From Actinostola sp. cb2023 (Eukaryota > Cnidaria > Anthozoa > Actiniaria > Actinostolidae), in the NCBI GenBank assembly GCA_033675265.1, contig JAUJYZ010000186.1, positions 1 through 64,000 of the forward strand: DNA of 64,000 nucleotides, written 5' to 3'. The notes under the pieces are model-generated. The model made no database searches. It saw only the letters and a program-made list of their open reading frames with translations, and was not told the DNA's origin. Below are positions 56,337 to 64,000 of this stretch, piece by piece. A program made the translations under genes and the position numbers. Positions within the stretch are counted from its first letter, which is position 1. Each line of letters starts with the position of its first letter.

Positions 56337-57821
56337 TGATTGACTGACTAACTGACTGATTGACTGATTGACTTGACTTGACTGACTCAATGACGGAGGA
56401 ATGAATGACCGAGTGAGTTGATTAAGTGTTGATGGATTTGATGCTTTTTATTTCTTTCTAAAGTTATGAACTTCGACTTTGAGGAAATCGATGGCCGAGT
56501 GATCATCGACAGATCTGGAAAAGGCAACAATGCCTTCATGAAAGATGAAACACACATCATTCCATATAAGGGCATTTGTGGCCATCATGTGGATCTGGGT
56601 TACCATGGCAACCTGTTACTTGAAGACCAAACTTTTAGACAAAAGCCCAAATATGGTATTTCTATTGCATGCTGGGTAAATCTACAAGGAACATCTCGAG
56701 GAAGTCACTCACTGTTTAGTACTTCAAAGGTTCTCAACCTTGGGCAGATTATTGGTATGTTTTATGACAATAATTGTGTATAAACATGCCTTTTTGTGTA
56801 GAAGACAGACAAACAATTGATATTACCCACAATCCCTTTCGGTCCTGTCGTATATGTTTGAGTGCTTTTAGCGACAAACTTTTCGAAACGGCTGTAATCC
56901 TTTTGATACTCCACTAGGTGGTTATCACTTCGAGGTTGACGATGGGAGAGTCCGCTGGTTTCATCGCAGTCATTTACAGCGTCCTGTCTTCAGTGTTTTA
57001 ACACATGCTGTCATTCAACCAAACACATGGTATCACGTGGTAGGCACGTATTCATCTACTAGTGGCAACGCCAAGGTAAAACAAAGGGTTATCTATAGTC
57101 TCTAAATATCCAACCAACGAAAGTTATACGGTACTCTGATTAGTATTGTTTGCTTCTTTCCTTGCTTGCTTCCTACTTTCCTTTCTTCCTCTCTTCCTTT
57201 ACTTACTTGATTTCTTCCTTGCTTCTTACTTTATCCTTTCTTCCTGTCTTTCTTCCTTCCTTCCTTCCTTCCTTCCTTCCTTCCTTCCTTCCTTCCTTCC
57301 TTCCTTCCTTCCTTCCTTCCTTCCTTCCTTCCTTCCTTCCTTCCTTCCTTCCTTCCTTCCTTCCTTCCTTCCTTCCTTCCTTCCTTCCTTCCTTCCTTCC
57401 TTTCTTCTTCTCTTCCTTGCTTGCTTCCTTTGTTATTTCATCAATAATTCAATCATAATAATTCTAATCTCCTATATAAGGAGAAATTAGAATAACAAAA
57501 CAAGCTACTACTTTACTCCTGAATGTGAGGCTTAAAACCTGAAAATTTAAGTATTTTTAAGATAGGTCAATAATATTATTCATCCAATCCATTTTGAAGG
57601 TTTATATTGATGGCAAGCTACAGGCTTCATCCCAAGGTTCTGGTATATTAGATGATGACTGGGGATACAAAGCCTCTGTTGGAAGCTTCGATTTTGATGG
57701 ACGCTACATTAGAGGGAAAATGGATGATCTATACATGTACGACTATGAAATATCCCCTCAACAAGTTCAAGAACTCTTGAGTATAAAATGTCCCTACACG
57801 AAAAAACAAAAGCATCTTTAA
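33910..57821 (+). CDS. Gene C: secreted multidomain matrix glycoprotein PLAT-F5/8C-LamG-F5/8C-TSP1-F5/8C-TSP1-TSP1-LamG (20 coding exons, about 1635 aa)
   Basis: Coding exons: 33910-33970, 34694-34841, 35007-35106, 35597-35741, 36446-36655, 36889-37001, 38077-38218, 38788-38841, 39345-40005, 40648-40970, 41162-41306, 41707-41910, 43171-43377, 43790-43902, 48645-48789, 54092-55411, 55632-55778, 56464-56754, 56918-57075, 57600-57821. All junctions are GT/AG and in phase except for one extra base inside 39345-40005; without it the total is 4908 nt. Domains by residue: signal peptide 1-20, PLAT 21-151, F5/8C 152-306, linker, laminin-G-like 325-544, F5/8C 545-700, TSP1 701-768, F5/8C 769-923, basic linker 924-1315, TSP1 about 1320-1363, TSP1 1364-1412, laminin-G-like 1413-1635. 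No membrane segment. These modules bind glycans, lipids and matrix proteins, so an adhesive extracellular matrix or mucus protein is the likely role (inference). Confidence 0.9.
34290..34612. mobile_element. Inverted-repeat element in first coding intron of gene C
   Basis: GTCGTTTTCGTATGAGTG at 34299 pairs with CACTCATACGAAAACGAC near 34606; a second pair is GTCTTCGTGTAGCTGCACAA with TGTGTAGCTACACGAAGACC. No coding content. Confidence 0.8.
34694..35741 (+). CDS. Gene C exons 2-4: PLAT domain
   Basis: Exons 34694-34841, 35007-35106 and 35597-35741. A textbook PLAT sequence: ISYEITVYTGDKFGAGTDAK, VFITLYGEKRKS, YKLDIPDVGTLKKIKIRHDN, WFGSGWFLEKVLVKVKD, VYEFPCHKWLA. It is closer to the LOXHD1/lipoxygenase type than the PLAT modules of genes A and B, but has the same intron phases 1-2-0-1. 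Confidence 0.93.
34921..35027 (+). repeat. Tandem duplication (55-bp period) of an exon start with its acceptor
   Basis: CGTCATATCCGTTTCTATCT to ACAAACTAGATAT occurs at 34921-34972 and 34976-35027. The second copy is the real acceptor and start of the PLAT exon at 35007; the first holds an identical TTTTTAGTAG acceptor. Confidence 0.9.
35170..35545 (+). repeat. Pyrimidine-rich TTCC array
   Basis: CCTTCCTTCC units with frequent CCTTCCCTTCCTT and CTCTTCC variants; ends about 50 bp before the exon at 35597. Confidence 0.92.
36446..38218 (+). CDS. Gene C exons 5-7: F5/8 type C (discoidin) domain 1
   Basis: Exons 36446-36655, 36889-37001 and 38077-38218. Landmarks: LGMNSGLIKDNQITASSSYD, ARLNKI...AWCSAF, EYLQIDFKDITSVGGISTQG, WVTKYSMSYTTNG, VVSHDFKEIKAKAVRIHPL and the closing CMRVELFGC. 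These are the jellyroll strands and the ARLN, WC and RxELxGC motifs of discoidin domains, which bind lipids or glycans. Phases 1-1-0-1. Confidence 0.93.
37165..38035 (+). repeat. GTT/GCT trinucleotide-rich minisatellite
   Basis: 870 bp of TTGTTGTTG and TGCTGCTG with interspersed copies of GCTGCTGCAGCCGCAGTGGT and GTTGATGTTGTTC blocks, so the array has a longer internal period. Entire intron interior between F5/8C exons; long Gln/Thr/Asn frames on the minus strand are by-products. Confidence 0.92.
38490..38756 (+). repeat. Tandem repeat, 39-bp unit (GGGCTACCTGTGGTACTACG)
   Basis: About 6.5 copies ending ACAATATGTTATATT; the period is a multiple of three, which keeps several frames open. Intron between F5/8C-1 and the linker exon. 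Confidence 0.92.
38788..40005 (+). CDS. Gene C exons 8-9: linker and laminin-G-like domain 1 (contains a one-base frameshift)
   Basis: Exon 38788-38841 is a short Lys/Thr/Pro linker. Exon 39345-40005 encodes a concanavalin-type LamG_3 domain: AILYLKFETITG, CGRGVDLNGGDVILNGERF, AVTIATWIKLF, SVRWFHRNEKGAV, IWTHVAFTYDASSG, then GFLSQDW, LLDGYMDEFYISDKALS. The frame breaks at the GGGG run 39841-39844. Before it the frame is that of VFVNAKFVMREEG; after it the conserved ending lies in the +1 frame, and exon length is 3n+1 too long. Either the assembly has one G too many or this allele is broken. The second domain (57600-57821) shows what the region should look like (GSGILDDDW). Confidence 0.9.
40370..40575 (+). 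repeat. 12-bp tandem repeat (CTTTCTTTGCGT) and related 12-mers
   Basis: About 17 units shifting from CTTTCTTTGCGT to CTTTGCTTGCGT to CTTTGCATGCGT along the array. Intron between exons 9 and 10; six open frames are produced by the period. Confidence 0.92.
40648..41306 (+). CDS. Gene C exons 10-11: F5/8 type C domain 2
   Basis: Exons 40648-40970 (323 nt) and 41162-41306. Landmarks ECFSPIGMEDLKIADNEITA, PYYARLNLIS, SAWCSDDDDKEPYLTIDL, FVTSYKLCYSHSG, DARFVRFYPLSWYGENICMR, LELYGC. The first exon is exactly as long as the first two exons of domain 1 together (210+113), so one intron is missing here at a position that domains 1 and 3 both keep. Confidence 0.93.
41363..41665. mobile_element. Inverted-repeat element with ends GTGCGGACACACGGTGCAAC
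   Basis: Left GTGCGGACACACGGTGCAAC and right GTTACACCGTGTGTCTGCAC are inverted. An internal duplicate (TACAGACACACGGTGCAACA at 41467) suggests a nested or rearranged copy. Confidence 0.75.
41707..41910 (+). CDS. Gene C exon 12: TSP1 domain 1 (degenerate)
   Basis: One 204-nt symmetric exon (phase 1-1). DCSVSCGKGILKKVKQC and FEERTECIQPSC give the thrombospondin type 1 cysteine frame, but the N-terminal WxxW motif for C-mannosylation is lacking. Confidence 0.85.
41915..42045 (+). repeat. GTGTGGT-rich simple repeat
   Basis: TGGTGTGGTGTG units starting five bases after the donor of exon 12, so the repeat begins practically at the splice site. Confidence 0.9.
42117..43168 (+). repeat. Minisatellite, 27-bp unit (GTTCATAACGTTTTCTTTAC)
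   Basis: About 38 copies, in two blocks around a disrupted unit near 42648, with AACG/AGCG and CAAT/CGAT variants spread in patches. The last unit runs directly into the acceptor of exon 13 (TTTACGTTCAATCAG|AATGC), so the array itself supplies the pyrimidine tract. Period divisible by three explains the long MFITFSLRS-type frames, which are not coding. Confidence 0.95.
43171..48789 (+). CDS. Gene C exons 13-15: F5/8 type C domain 3
   Basis: Exons 43171-43377, 43790-43902 and 48645-48789. Landmarks ECFSPMRRPNSG, EIWCADIPGKNQMLEVDLEK, IKVTGIGTQGQ, WVSKYRVSYSINGLAWNNY, ARYIRIHPLTWHGSICMRAE, IFGC. Exon lengths (207/113/145) mirror those of domain 1. The strand containing the usual ITASS motif is altered (TITVYVPPFSN), making this the most diverged copy. 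A 4.7-kb intron filled with satellite splits the last two exons. Confidence 0.92.
43440..43612 (+). repeat. Tandem repeat, about 36-45-bp unit (ACCAAATATGGAATTTTGTT)
   Basis: Four imperfect copies alternating ACCAAATATGGAATT and ACCAAATAAGGTAAAA. Confidence 0.85.
43935..48440 (+). repeat. Giant intronic satellite, 20-bp unit CTTACCCTACTTCTACTTAC
   Basis: 4.5 kb built from the 20-bp unit and a 31-bp variant containing CTTCCTTATACCTTACTCTA, arranged in irregular higher-order alternation on the left and nearly pure 20-bp units on the right (46550 onward). It fills the intron between exons 14 and 15. On the minus strand each unit junction reads AAGGTAAGT, an ideal 5' splice-site sequence. Confidence 0.97.
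48790..49345 (+). repeat. Five extra tandem copies of the exon 15 end and donor
   Basis: The sequence CATTCGT|GTAAGTACTCAG and about 50 following intron bases recur at 48893, 49003, 49101, 49203 and 49301, each separated by CTGACTGACT-type repeat, forming the start of the giant array. Each copy keeps the seven last coding bases and a perfect donor. Confidence 0.93.
49346..54040 (+). repeat. Giant intronic satellite of CTGACTCACTCA units with about 100-bp higher-order period
   Basis: 4.7 kb (5.2 kb with the donor-containing start) of ACTGACTCACTC units. From about 49990 a higher-order unit of 100 bp is marked by ATTCACTTGCATATAGACTC and by CTAACTGGCTAACTGACTCA; whole blocks of several units are duplicated. 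Fills the intron between exons 15 and 16. Confidence 0.97.
54092..55411 (+). CDS. Gene C exon 16: basic linker and TSP1 domain 2
   Basis: A 1320-nt exon. The first about 390 residues are a low-complexity region rich in Lys, Gln, Asn, Pro, Ser and aromatic residues (QNVPNKVIAISRRPNAHV; YRPMSMYRQPFGG) with almost no cysteine and no domain I recognise; high net positive charge is visible. It ends in a coiled-coil-like stretch (LKEKFKDSLSHHFLEERLSK), then a canonical TSP1 repeat: NWSTFSACSVTCGRG and LPCFNLPC. The linker could bind acidic glycans (inference). Confidence 0.9.
55632..55778 (+). CDS. Gene C exon 17: TSP1 domain 3
   Basis: 147-nt symmetric exon. EWTAYSSCSVTCGSGLRTRT is a classic TSP1 start with its Trp, CSVTCG box and Arg layer; closes SISCKYPDC. 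Confidence 0.93.
55790..56390 (+). repeat. GACT tetranucleotide array, 600 bp
   Basis: Nearly pure CTGA repeats with occasional GGCTGGCTGG and TGGTAGAC interruptions. Starts about 12 bases after the donor of exon 17. The SVSQ frame on the minus strand is a by-product. Confidence 0.97.
56464..57821 (+). CDS. Gene C exons 18-20: laminin-G-like domain 2 and C terminus
   Basis: Exons 56464-56754, 56918-57075 and 57600-57821. Landmarks VMNFDFEEIDGRVIIDRSGK, GHHVDLGYHGN, YGISIACWVNLQG, GRVRWFHRSHLQRPVF, TWYHVVGTYSSTSGNAK, VYIDGKLQ, GKMDDLYMYDYEIS. Aligns to domain 1 throughout but has two introns where domain 1 is a single exon. Stop TAA at 57819-57821 after a basic tail (CPYTKKQKHL). Confidence 0.93.
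57250..57405 (+). repeat. TTCC tetranucleotide array
   Basis: About 38 perfect CCTT units inside a longer pyrimidine-rich stretch, in the last intron of gene C. Confidence 0.95.
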
Positions 57822-58485
57822 CACAAAGATAATTCAATGATCTGTGATAACATGCCTACACAGACAATGCCTTTATACTGGTGCGAATAACCAAGGAGGT
57901 AGTTAGTAGAAGTGGAATAATGAATGAATGGGATGAAAAATGGGACAAAGAGAGAAATTAGCTCCTATAGTGAAAGGAAAGCTTTTCTACATATCTATAC
58001 CAGCTGAAAACATTCCTAGGAAAGTTCTTGGAGTTATAAGTATAATTGAGTTGTCTCCACTTTGACTTACAAAGCTCCATATCACTTCTACATTAGCTTG
58101 TATAAAAATGACTATAGTTCCAATGGAGAGCATGGTGTGGAGGTCAGATCACTGACCCATCCTTGCAATCCAAGATCACTATGGTGATCAAGGGAGCCAT
58201 GTTAAAGTTTCTCTGACTTAAAAGTGTTTTATAAGAATAACAACCAGATAATGTGACGTCAGTGAGGCGCGGTATTGCGGAACAAAATATGCAAGTTCAA
58301 TCAATTTATTAGAAAACAACGAACAAAGTTGTGTCAATTTCCTTAATTTGAATAATGGTTCTGCAATACCGCAGCTTAATTAGTGCAATTATAACAGTGT
58401 ATTCCAGGGACAGTACTTATAGGAAATATAAGTTGACCTAATGTTACATACATTCACAGTCAACAAAAGAGAATCCAAAACATGA

Positions 58486-58491
58486 AATAAA
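58486..58491 (+). terminator. Candidate polyadenylation signal of gene C (AATAAA)
   Basis: AATAAA in CATGAAATAAAGAGAC, 665 bases after the stop codon and the first good match downstream. Confidence 0.5.
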
Positions 58492-59029
58492 GAGACAGGT
58501 CGGTCGGTGGTGTATTTTTTTCTATAATAAATTATTGTAAATCATCAGTAAATATATCCATGTTTTAGAAAATAATACAAGCATAAATAAATGTAGTTTT
58601 GTATATTACAATGTAAATCATGACTATGAGTTTTGTGTTTTGTATTTTCTTGTTCATGTTTTATGGCCATTTAATTAGTGGGATGTGATTGAAATATATT
58701 TTGCTTGCATGTACTTCTTTCCTTTCTGTTTCCCTTCCTTTCTTCCTTCTTTCCTTTAATCCTTTCTTTCCTTCTTTATTCCTTAATTCTTCAATTTGTG
58801 CATTGATCACTTGTCAGTATGTTCAACCCTTTTGTTTCTCCATTCATGTATTCATTTGCAGCTTTGTTCCCTTCCAAACGTAGGACATTGATACATCACC
58901 GTAAAGAGATTTTTCATGAGGTAAAATCAACCCTCATTCATGTTGGGATCCCTGTGGTATACGGGCTTCCTGTGGTACTCATAAATTAAAATCGCCGAAA
59001 ATCAAATTGCTTCTTTCGAAACAAAACTT

Positions 59030-59325
59030 ACATTTTCTGGAAGGTTGTACTGAGCTCTACAAGAATATGCAATTAGAAGTTTAAATTTCCTGTTCTTTCT
59101 GGAGAAAAGTCGAGTTAAAAAGTGTACGAAACTTGTCTGAAAATGGAAAATTGCGGGATCCCTGTGGAAATGTTCAATAATACACAGGGATCCCGCAATT
59201 TTCCATTGTCGACAAGAGTTCGCACACTTTTGAACTCGACTTTTCTCCACGAAAGAACACGAAGTATAAACTTCTAGTTGCATATTTATGTAGAGCACAG
59301 TGAAACCTTTCAGAATATTTCCAAT
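59030..59325. mobile_element. Inverted-repeat element, about 290 bp
   Basis: Arms of about 140 bp meet at TGCGGGATCCCTGTG...CACAGGGATCCCGCA; the outer parts TTCTGGAAGGTT and its degenerate complement AACCTTTCAGAA pair with mismatches. Confidence 0.8.
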
Positions 59326-59394
59326 CGCTGTCGCTGGCTAAATATATTTTGAATTATTTGTCTGTAATTTCTTGGTCACCCTGTGTATTCCAGG

Positions 59395-59513
59395 TTTAAC
59401 CAGGCGTTCCTCGCCCCAAGAACCGCATGATTCACAGCGACAAGTGTCCAGCGATGTTTCTCGACTAAACACGATAAAACGAGCCCCAAACACCAAGGAA
59501 ATAGCAAGATAAA
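59395..59513 (+). other. Possible exon of an unrecognised gene (either strand)
   Basis: Plus strand: acceptor GTGTATTCCAG, one frame open for 38 codons (LTRRSSPQEPHDSQRQ start) to a TAA next to a GTAATT donor; a good acceptor (TTCTTTTCAG) follows at 59943 and AATAAA at 60942. Minus strand over the same bases: a 66-codon ORF (59538-59338) with a hydrophobic start and a CRCESC motif. Neither has further support, and both cannot be right. Confidence 0.2.
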
Positions 59514-61199
59514 GGTAATTTATTATCAATGAATGCATTTATCGTGTTTTTATCGATGTTTTCTGTACAAAGACGCTCTAGTTGGCACATTTCACTGTCA
59601 CGTTGTAGTCATTTCATGTTGGTACAATTATTTGAGCACAAAGTGATTTTACGTTCACAAAAACTCGTTCTAAAATGTTATAACAGTTTATTTACGTTTG
59701 AGAATCTTTACTGATGAAACATGAAAGTGTCAACTTGACTACATGTAGATTGATTGATATGCATTGTAATTTACATAATGAATTAATTACAAAGCTACAT
59801 GTAAATGTGTATATAAACCATGTATGCATAATTAAGGTTGACAAAAGGTTTTATATGTCAGTGAACTTCTTTGGTTATGAATGTCATGTCTGTGCTGTCT
59901 TGATTGCTGAGCTGATGTATTCTTCATTTCTGTTTCTTTTCAGATTTCATCCACATTAAGACCAAAGTCATCATTGTACATGGGAACAGTTCAAGATTAA
60001 CACAACATTATAGTCCAGCCTGAATTGTGAGTTATTGATAGTTGTGTTAATGAATGTTCAGAAGGAAACAATGGTGTGAGTGCAGAATATAATGCAACTG
60101 ATGACAGTGCCATTATTCAGAGTTCTGGCCTAACTGACCACAGTTTTGTGATATTCTGCAATCACCTCAAAACACCTTTGTTCAGCCAGTTGTCTGACCA
60201 GATCCACAAAATACAAAATATGATATAAAACTGTGCACAAAAGATCCTACATTTAGCATTTGAAACTCAAAATATCCAATGTTCCACTTCAAAGTGTTTT
60301 ATGATCCAAGCTGTCTATAGATTGGTGTCACTAGTGACCATGTTGATAAGGGGTATCAAATGGTCAAGGCGAGAGTTTGCTAGACTCTGATACAAGGCAT
60401 ATTTTGGTCAGCCCAAGACTATTTCACCGATTTCCTTTGTTTTCAAAATTCAAGACTCAAACAGCTTTTTGTGGAAAAAAACGAGACTTCAAGACCCACA
60501 AAATTTTGTGAGGCTCACAATTTGCTGGGACAATTCGACCCCCCTTTGATACATACATGTGCCATATTGAAGTACTTTGTGGACATGGATTACAACGTAT
60601 AGTCAACACTTTTATATATACATGTAAAAGTTGTGTCAAGTGAAAAGTGACTTTAATGTGGTATTTTTGTATTTTGAGAGTGACAGGAATGTATTGTCCC
60701 TCTGTATGTCTGGACATCGTAATACTTTGTATTTCTTGGGATTATTTGTACAATGTATCTATCCTAAAAAGGTTTCTTTTGGCTTGACACAGCCTACACA
60801 AGTATAATGGTACACAATGTATGGTTTTGTGTCATTACTGTATATCAGCCTTTTATTGCATTCAAAATGTTTATGTAGTACTTTCTCTTGTACCTGATAC
60901 ATAGCAAATACAGAACTGTACCAATAGCTTGTGCGAAATGCAATAAAGACTATATTTAAATGAAGAGAAACACATTGGATGAGGTACAGACATCAAATCC
61001 ATGGAACAAAATAAATACTTGGCTATTCATAGTTTGAATCTTTACAAAGAAAAAACAATTCAATGATACATGTGTCTGTGTACCACCGAGTCACTGTGGG
61101 TACAAAATGGGAAGAATTCACATTCTTTTTTTGTTTACATTTGTTTGTTTTCTTTCCATGGATTTTGTATCTGCACTTCACTCCAATTGTGTTGATTAC

Positions 61200-61475
61200 T
61201 GCGAAAATCCTTGTATCGCGACCTTTCGTTTTGTATAAACTTCAGCTGGATTTTGGATTTTTCTGTTCCGCCAATATATTTTTTGCACTATTTAGTACTA
61301 AATACAATACAAAACAATAGAACTGTCGCTATTTAGTACTTTAGATAATGATGTTTATGCTGAGTTAACTTTGTACTCAAGAAATGGACATATATAGTGA
61401 TTGTCGGAACAGAAAAACCCAAAATCCAACTGAAGTTTTCAAAACGAAAGGTCGCGATACAAGGATTTTCGCTGT
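61200..61475. mobile_element. Inverted-repeat element, about 275 bp
   Basis: GCGAAAATCCTTGTATCGCG at 61201 pairs with CGCGATACAAGGATTTTCGC ending 61470; pairing continues through CTTTCGTTTTG and CCAAAATCCA. Confidence 0.85.
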
Positions 61476-62696
61476 AAGCAACAGAGCACAAAGACTTCAA
61501 AACTTGCCATGTATTACCTACATGTAGTTGATTATCAGCTGATCCTTTAATCAGGTTAATATGTTGCATGTATTAATGCTTTGTGCTCATTGTTAGAGTA
61601 GCATTACCCAGTCTCCATGAATATCAAACTCATTATATCGAAATATTTATTACATCACTTTTTCAAAGTTATCCATTGGATTTAAGCAATATGATGTTAT
61701 ACGGTCTTACATTCTCAACAGTGTTTTCTCACGATTGATTTACCTCTAAAATTGAAACATTTTTAACAACAGTTTTTATTACTGATACCTTCATTCCCTA
61801 AACACTCTAAAATACCTATCGTGCAGAAATATTTTCCTAAATTTCTGCTGAACATCCTAGTTTTCATGAGGTCTGCTATTCAATTGAAGTTGATTCAGTT
61901 CATGATAAATGGCATGGTGGTTAACCAACAGAATTTCCACCAGAAAACGACATGCAGATAATGTTGTCTTGTCCCCTTGAATCTCTTGTAATCACTGCAG
62001 GCACATCTTTATTTTACAAATGTTGGAGAAGCACTGAGTTATTCTCAATGATTCTGTCAATAAATAGAGTTTGATAACTTGGAGACTGGGTTATGCTACA
62101 TAATTAAACTTCTTAAGCGCATTCACACTTGATTGATATTATAATTAAAATGTTTAACTTGCAACTGATTGAAGTGCATACTGTACTGTGCATAGGTTTT
62201 GTATTGGCTGAAAGTGTTAAACGATTGTTTCTTTCATATGACTCAAGTGAATTGGCAAGTACTCTCTCCCATTTAATGTAGGAGATTTGTTACATTACAG
62301 ATTGCACTTCAACAATAATTCTTGACCGCCAATTGATTATAGTTAGTCTTGTGTGAATGCGCTTTAAGTCATGGTTTTCTATTGGCCATTTCAAATATTA
62401 ATAATGCACCAATCAATGTAAGCCCTGGGGAAGGGGAGACAGGGGGAGACAAGAATCCCAAGACTCTTTACACATTTATAGGATGAATATCAAAGACCCC
62501 CACATAATTTGTCAAATTCCAACACCATCGGGGAGGCCTCGTCTGGAAAGTATCGGTCTGAGATTGCAATGAATCATGGGAGATATTGGAGCAACTGTAA
62601 ATAAACTTGAATCATATTATTGCTATGGTTACAAGTTCTCCCATATTCTTTGTTGATACAGACTGATAATTTTCCATTGACAATATAAAGCATTCA

Positions 62697-63012
62697 GAAT
62701 GGGCTTGTGTCACCTGTCACGTGACTTTTTAAATTTTCACCGAAGGCAAACGAAAATATCATAACTTGAAAGAGCATACTAAAATTAGTAAAATTTCAAA
62801 GGAATCAAGCAAATAAGACAAAAGTTAAAGGCTTTCAAAGTTTCCCGCTTTGACAAGGATTTGTATGGTTTTTCACTTGGAGGGCAAGCGTTGCCCTCCA
62901 ACATACATTTCCATACAAAAAAGGCAAAGTTTGAATGCCTGTAACTATTGCTCTATTTACTTACTTCCCTTCAAACTACTAAAAAGTCACGTGACAGGTG
63001 ACACAAGCTCAT
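62697..63012. mobile_element. Inverted-repeat element, about 315 bp
   Basis: Ends AATGGGCTTGTGTCACCTGT and ACAGGTGACACAAGCTCATT, continuing through CACGTGACTTTTTA. The centre has the palindrome GAGGGCAAGCGTTGCCCTC, recalling the centre of the element at 7362-7758, so the two may belong to one family. Confidence 0.85.
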
Positions 63013-63367
63013 TGGCCAATAGAAACCTTGACGTGAAGTTTAATTATTGTCTTTGTAGTAGTGCAAGCACAATACCATGAAACAGTACTTAGTAAATAGT
63101 ACTAAATAGAACAACTGTTTAGTGTTGTTTACTCTGTACTTAGTTTCTTGTTCTAGTGGTTGCAGTATTACATCAGTTAAAATGATATGTAATATATGCA
63201 GTATCTTAGTTTGTATTGATGTAAATACTTGATTTAATATCACAATAAAAACCTTTTTGAAACAAATGCAGTTTAATGATATGCCATCTCTATAGGGTAC
63301 ACACCCCTTTTAATTAGCACACTTTCTTCTATCAACTTCTGCCTTCCATCGCCCACCCCTAGGCCCT

Positions 63368-63540
63368 ACCACCTCTACCACTGGGGCCCTCTACCACTGG
63401 GGCCCTCTACCTCTAGGCCCCTCTGCCTCTAGGCCCCTCTGCCTCTAGGCCCCTCTGCCTCTAGGCCCCTCTGCCTCTAGGCCCCTCTGCCTCTAGGCCC
63501 CTCTGCCTCTAGGCTCAACCATCTCCAATCTCCACTTCAA
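63368..63540 (+). repeat. 17-bp tandem repeat (CCTCTGCCTCTAGGCCC)
   Basis: About seven close copies plus flanking degenerate ones (CCTCTACCACTGGGGCC). Confidence 0.9.
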
Positions 63541-64000
63541 AGCCCCACCACCTCCACATGACCCTTCCAGCACCTAGTATCAGTGGCTTCCCCGATTTAC
63601 GACCATTTAGCCTACATAGCAGCTCTGACTGCCCAGACCAGAGCCGTCCTTTAAGACCATGATTAGCAAATCAAAGGCTTCCCCGGGGATGAAGGTAATC
63701 TACAAGAATGCCAAATCCCTTACCCACTATAGACCCCACAGTAGTATACTGTGACATTCATATTAGCTGCTAGGGTGGGGCGAGTGTAAATATGAGTGTT
63801 AGAGATAACCATAATATACTACCCAGTGAAAAAGGATGACAGGATGATTCTTCAAGACTTGTGATCAAAGAAAACTAAGCTGTTGCTGCTGCTGCTCTAA
63901 CTAATGCCTCCCCCTTACTAATTACAGTGAATACATTCCATTACTAATGAAATCAAAATACAATAATTAACGACTTGGAAGAACAAAAAGAGAAACACTA

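Larger units (their letters stand above)
57822..64000. other. 3' flank of gene C, no confident gene
   Basis: AT-rich, mostly unique DNA. It includes the gene C 3' UTR, three inverted-repeat elements, one minisatellite and AATAAA hexamers near 60942 and 63243 that could end unrecognised transcripts. Small ORFs here lack domains. Confidence 0.5.

Noticed and set aside
55749..56390. 213-codon SVSQ frame on the minus strand and related SLTD frames at 49.8-54 kb
   Set aside because: GACT and CTGACTCA tandem repeats in gene C introns.
1..64000. tRNA or rRNA genes
   Set aside because: None recognised by eye; a covariance scan would be needed to exclude them.

Overview
This is a eukaryotic, very probably cnidarian (anthozoan-like), genomic window. 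It is AT-rich, intron-rich and crowded with tandem repeats and short inverted-repeat elements. The cnidarian call rests on one gene. Its C-terminal exon carries two minicollagen-type cysteine-rich domains (C-x3-C-x3-C-x3-C-x3-CC) behind a CAP/SCP domain and a C-type lectin domain, the combination known from the nematocyst outer wall antigen NOWA. I had no database, so species is not assigned.

Three multi-exon genes for secreted proteins can be rebuilt completely by matching splice sites and codon phase. Gene B (minus, 17017 to 4331, 13 coding exons, 807 aa) is signal peptide - PLAT - Ser/Thr/Pro linker - CAP - C-type lectin - unrecognised domain - minicollagen CRD - (Tyr-Pro-Ser-Pro)n - CRD. 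Gene A (minus, 28078 to 20042, 8 coding exons, 699 aa) is signal peptide - PLAT - long Ser/Thr/Pro/Gly mucin-like repeat - PLAT - short basic tail. Gene C (plus, 33910 to 57821, 20 coding exons, about 1635 aa) is signal peptide - PLAT - F5/8C - laminin-G-like - F5/8C - TSP1 - F5/8C - basic linker - TSP1 - TSP1 - laminin-G-like. A fourth start, gene D (minus, 351 to 303), is a lone signal-peptide exon running off the left edge.

Genes A, B and C share the same 5' design: a splice acceptor just before the ATG, a phase-1 signal-peptide exon, then a PLAT module with intron phases 2-0-1. The four PLAT modules are therefore likely tandem relatives, and the locus reads as a small cluster of PLAT-headed extracellular matrix or nematocyst-wall genes. 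A and B lie head-to-tail; A and C are divergent across about 5.8 kb (28.1-33.9 kb).

Repeats by region: 1.9-4.2 kb, two minisatellites downstream of gene B; 4.8-16 kb, gene B introns with a decayed Penelope-like element and many inverted-repeat (MITE-like) elements; 17-20 kb, A/B intergenic DNA with a Tigger-like MITE; 20-28 kb, gene A with a second Penelope remnant; 28-34 kb, divergent intergenic DNA with a 750-bp ATT-type array; 35-57 kb, gene C, whose introns hold satellites including two giant arrays (4.5 kb and 5.2 kb); 57.8-64 kb, 3' flank with no convincing gene. Two patterns stand out: tandem duplications repeatedly copy exon ends together with their splice sites, and hammerhead-ribozyme-like hairpins recur, two of them just beyond Penelope endonuclease remnants.
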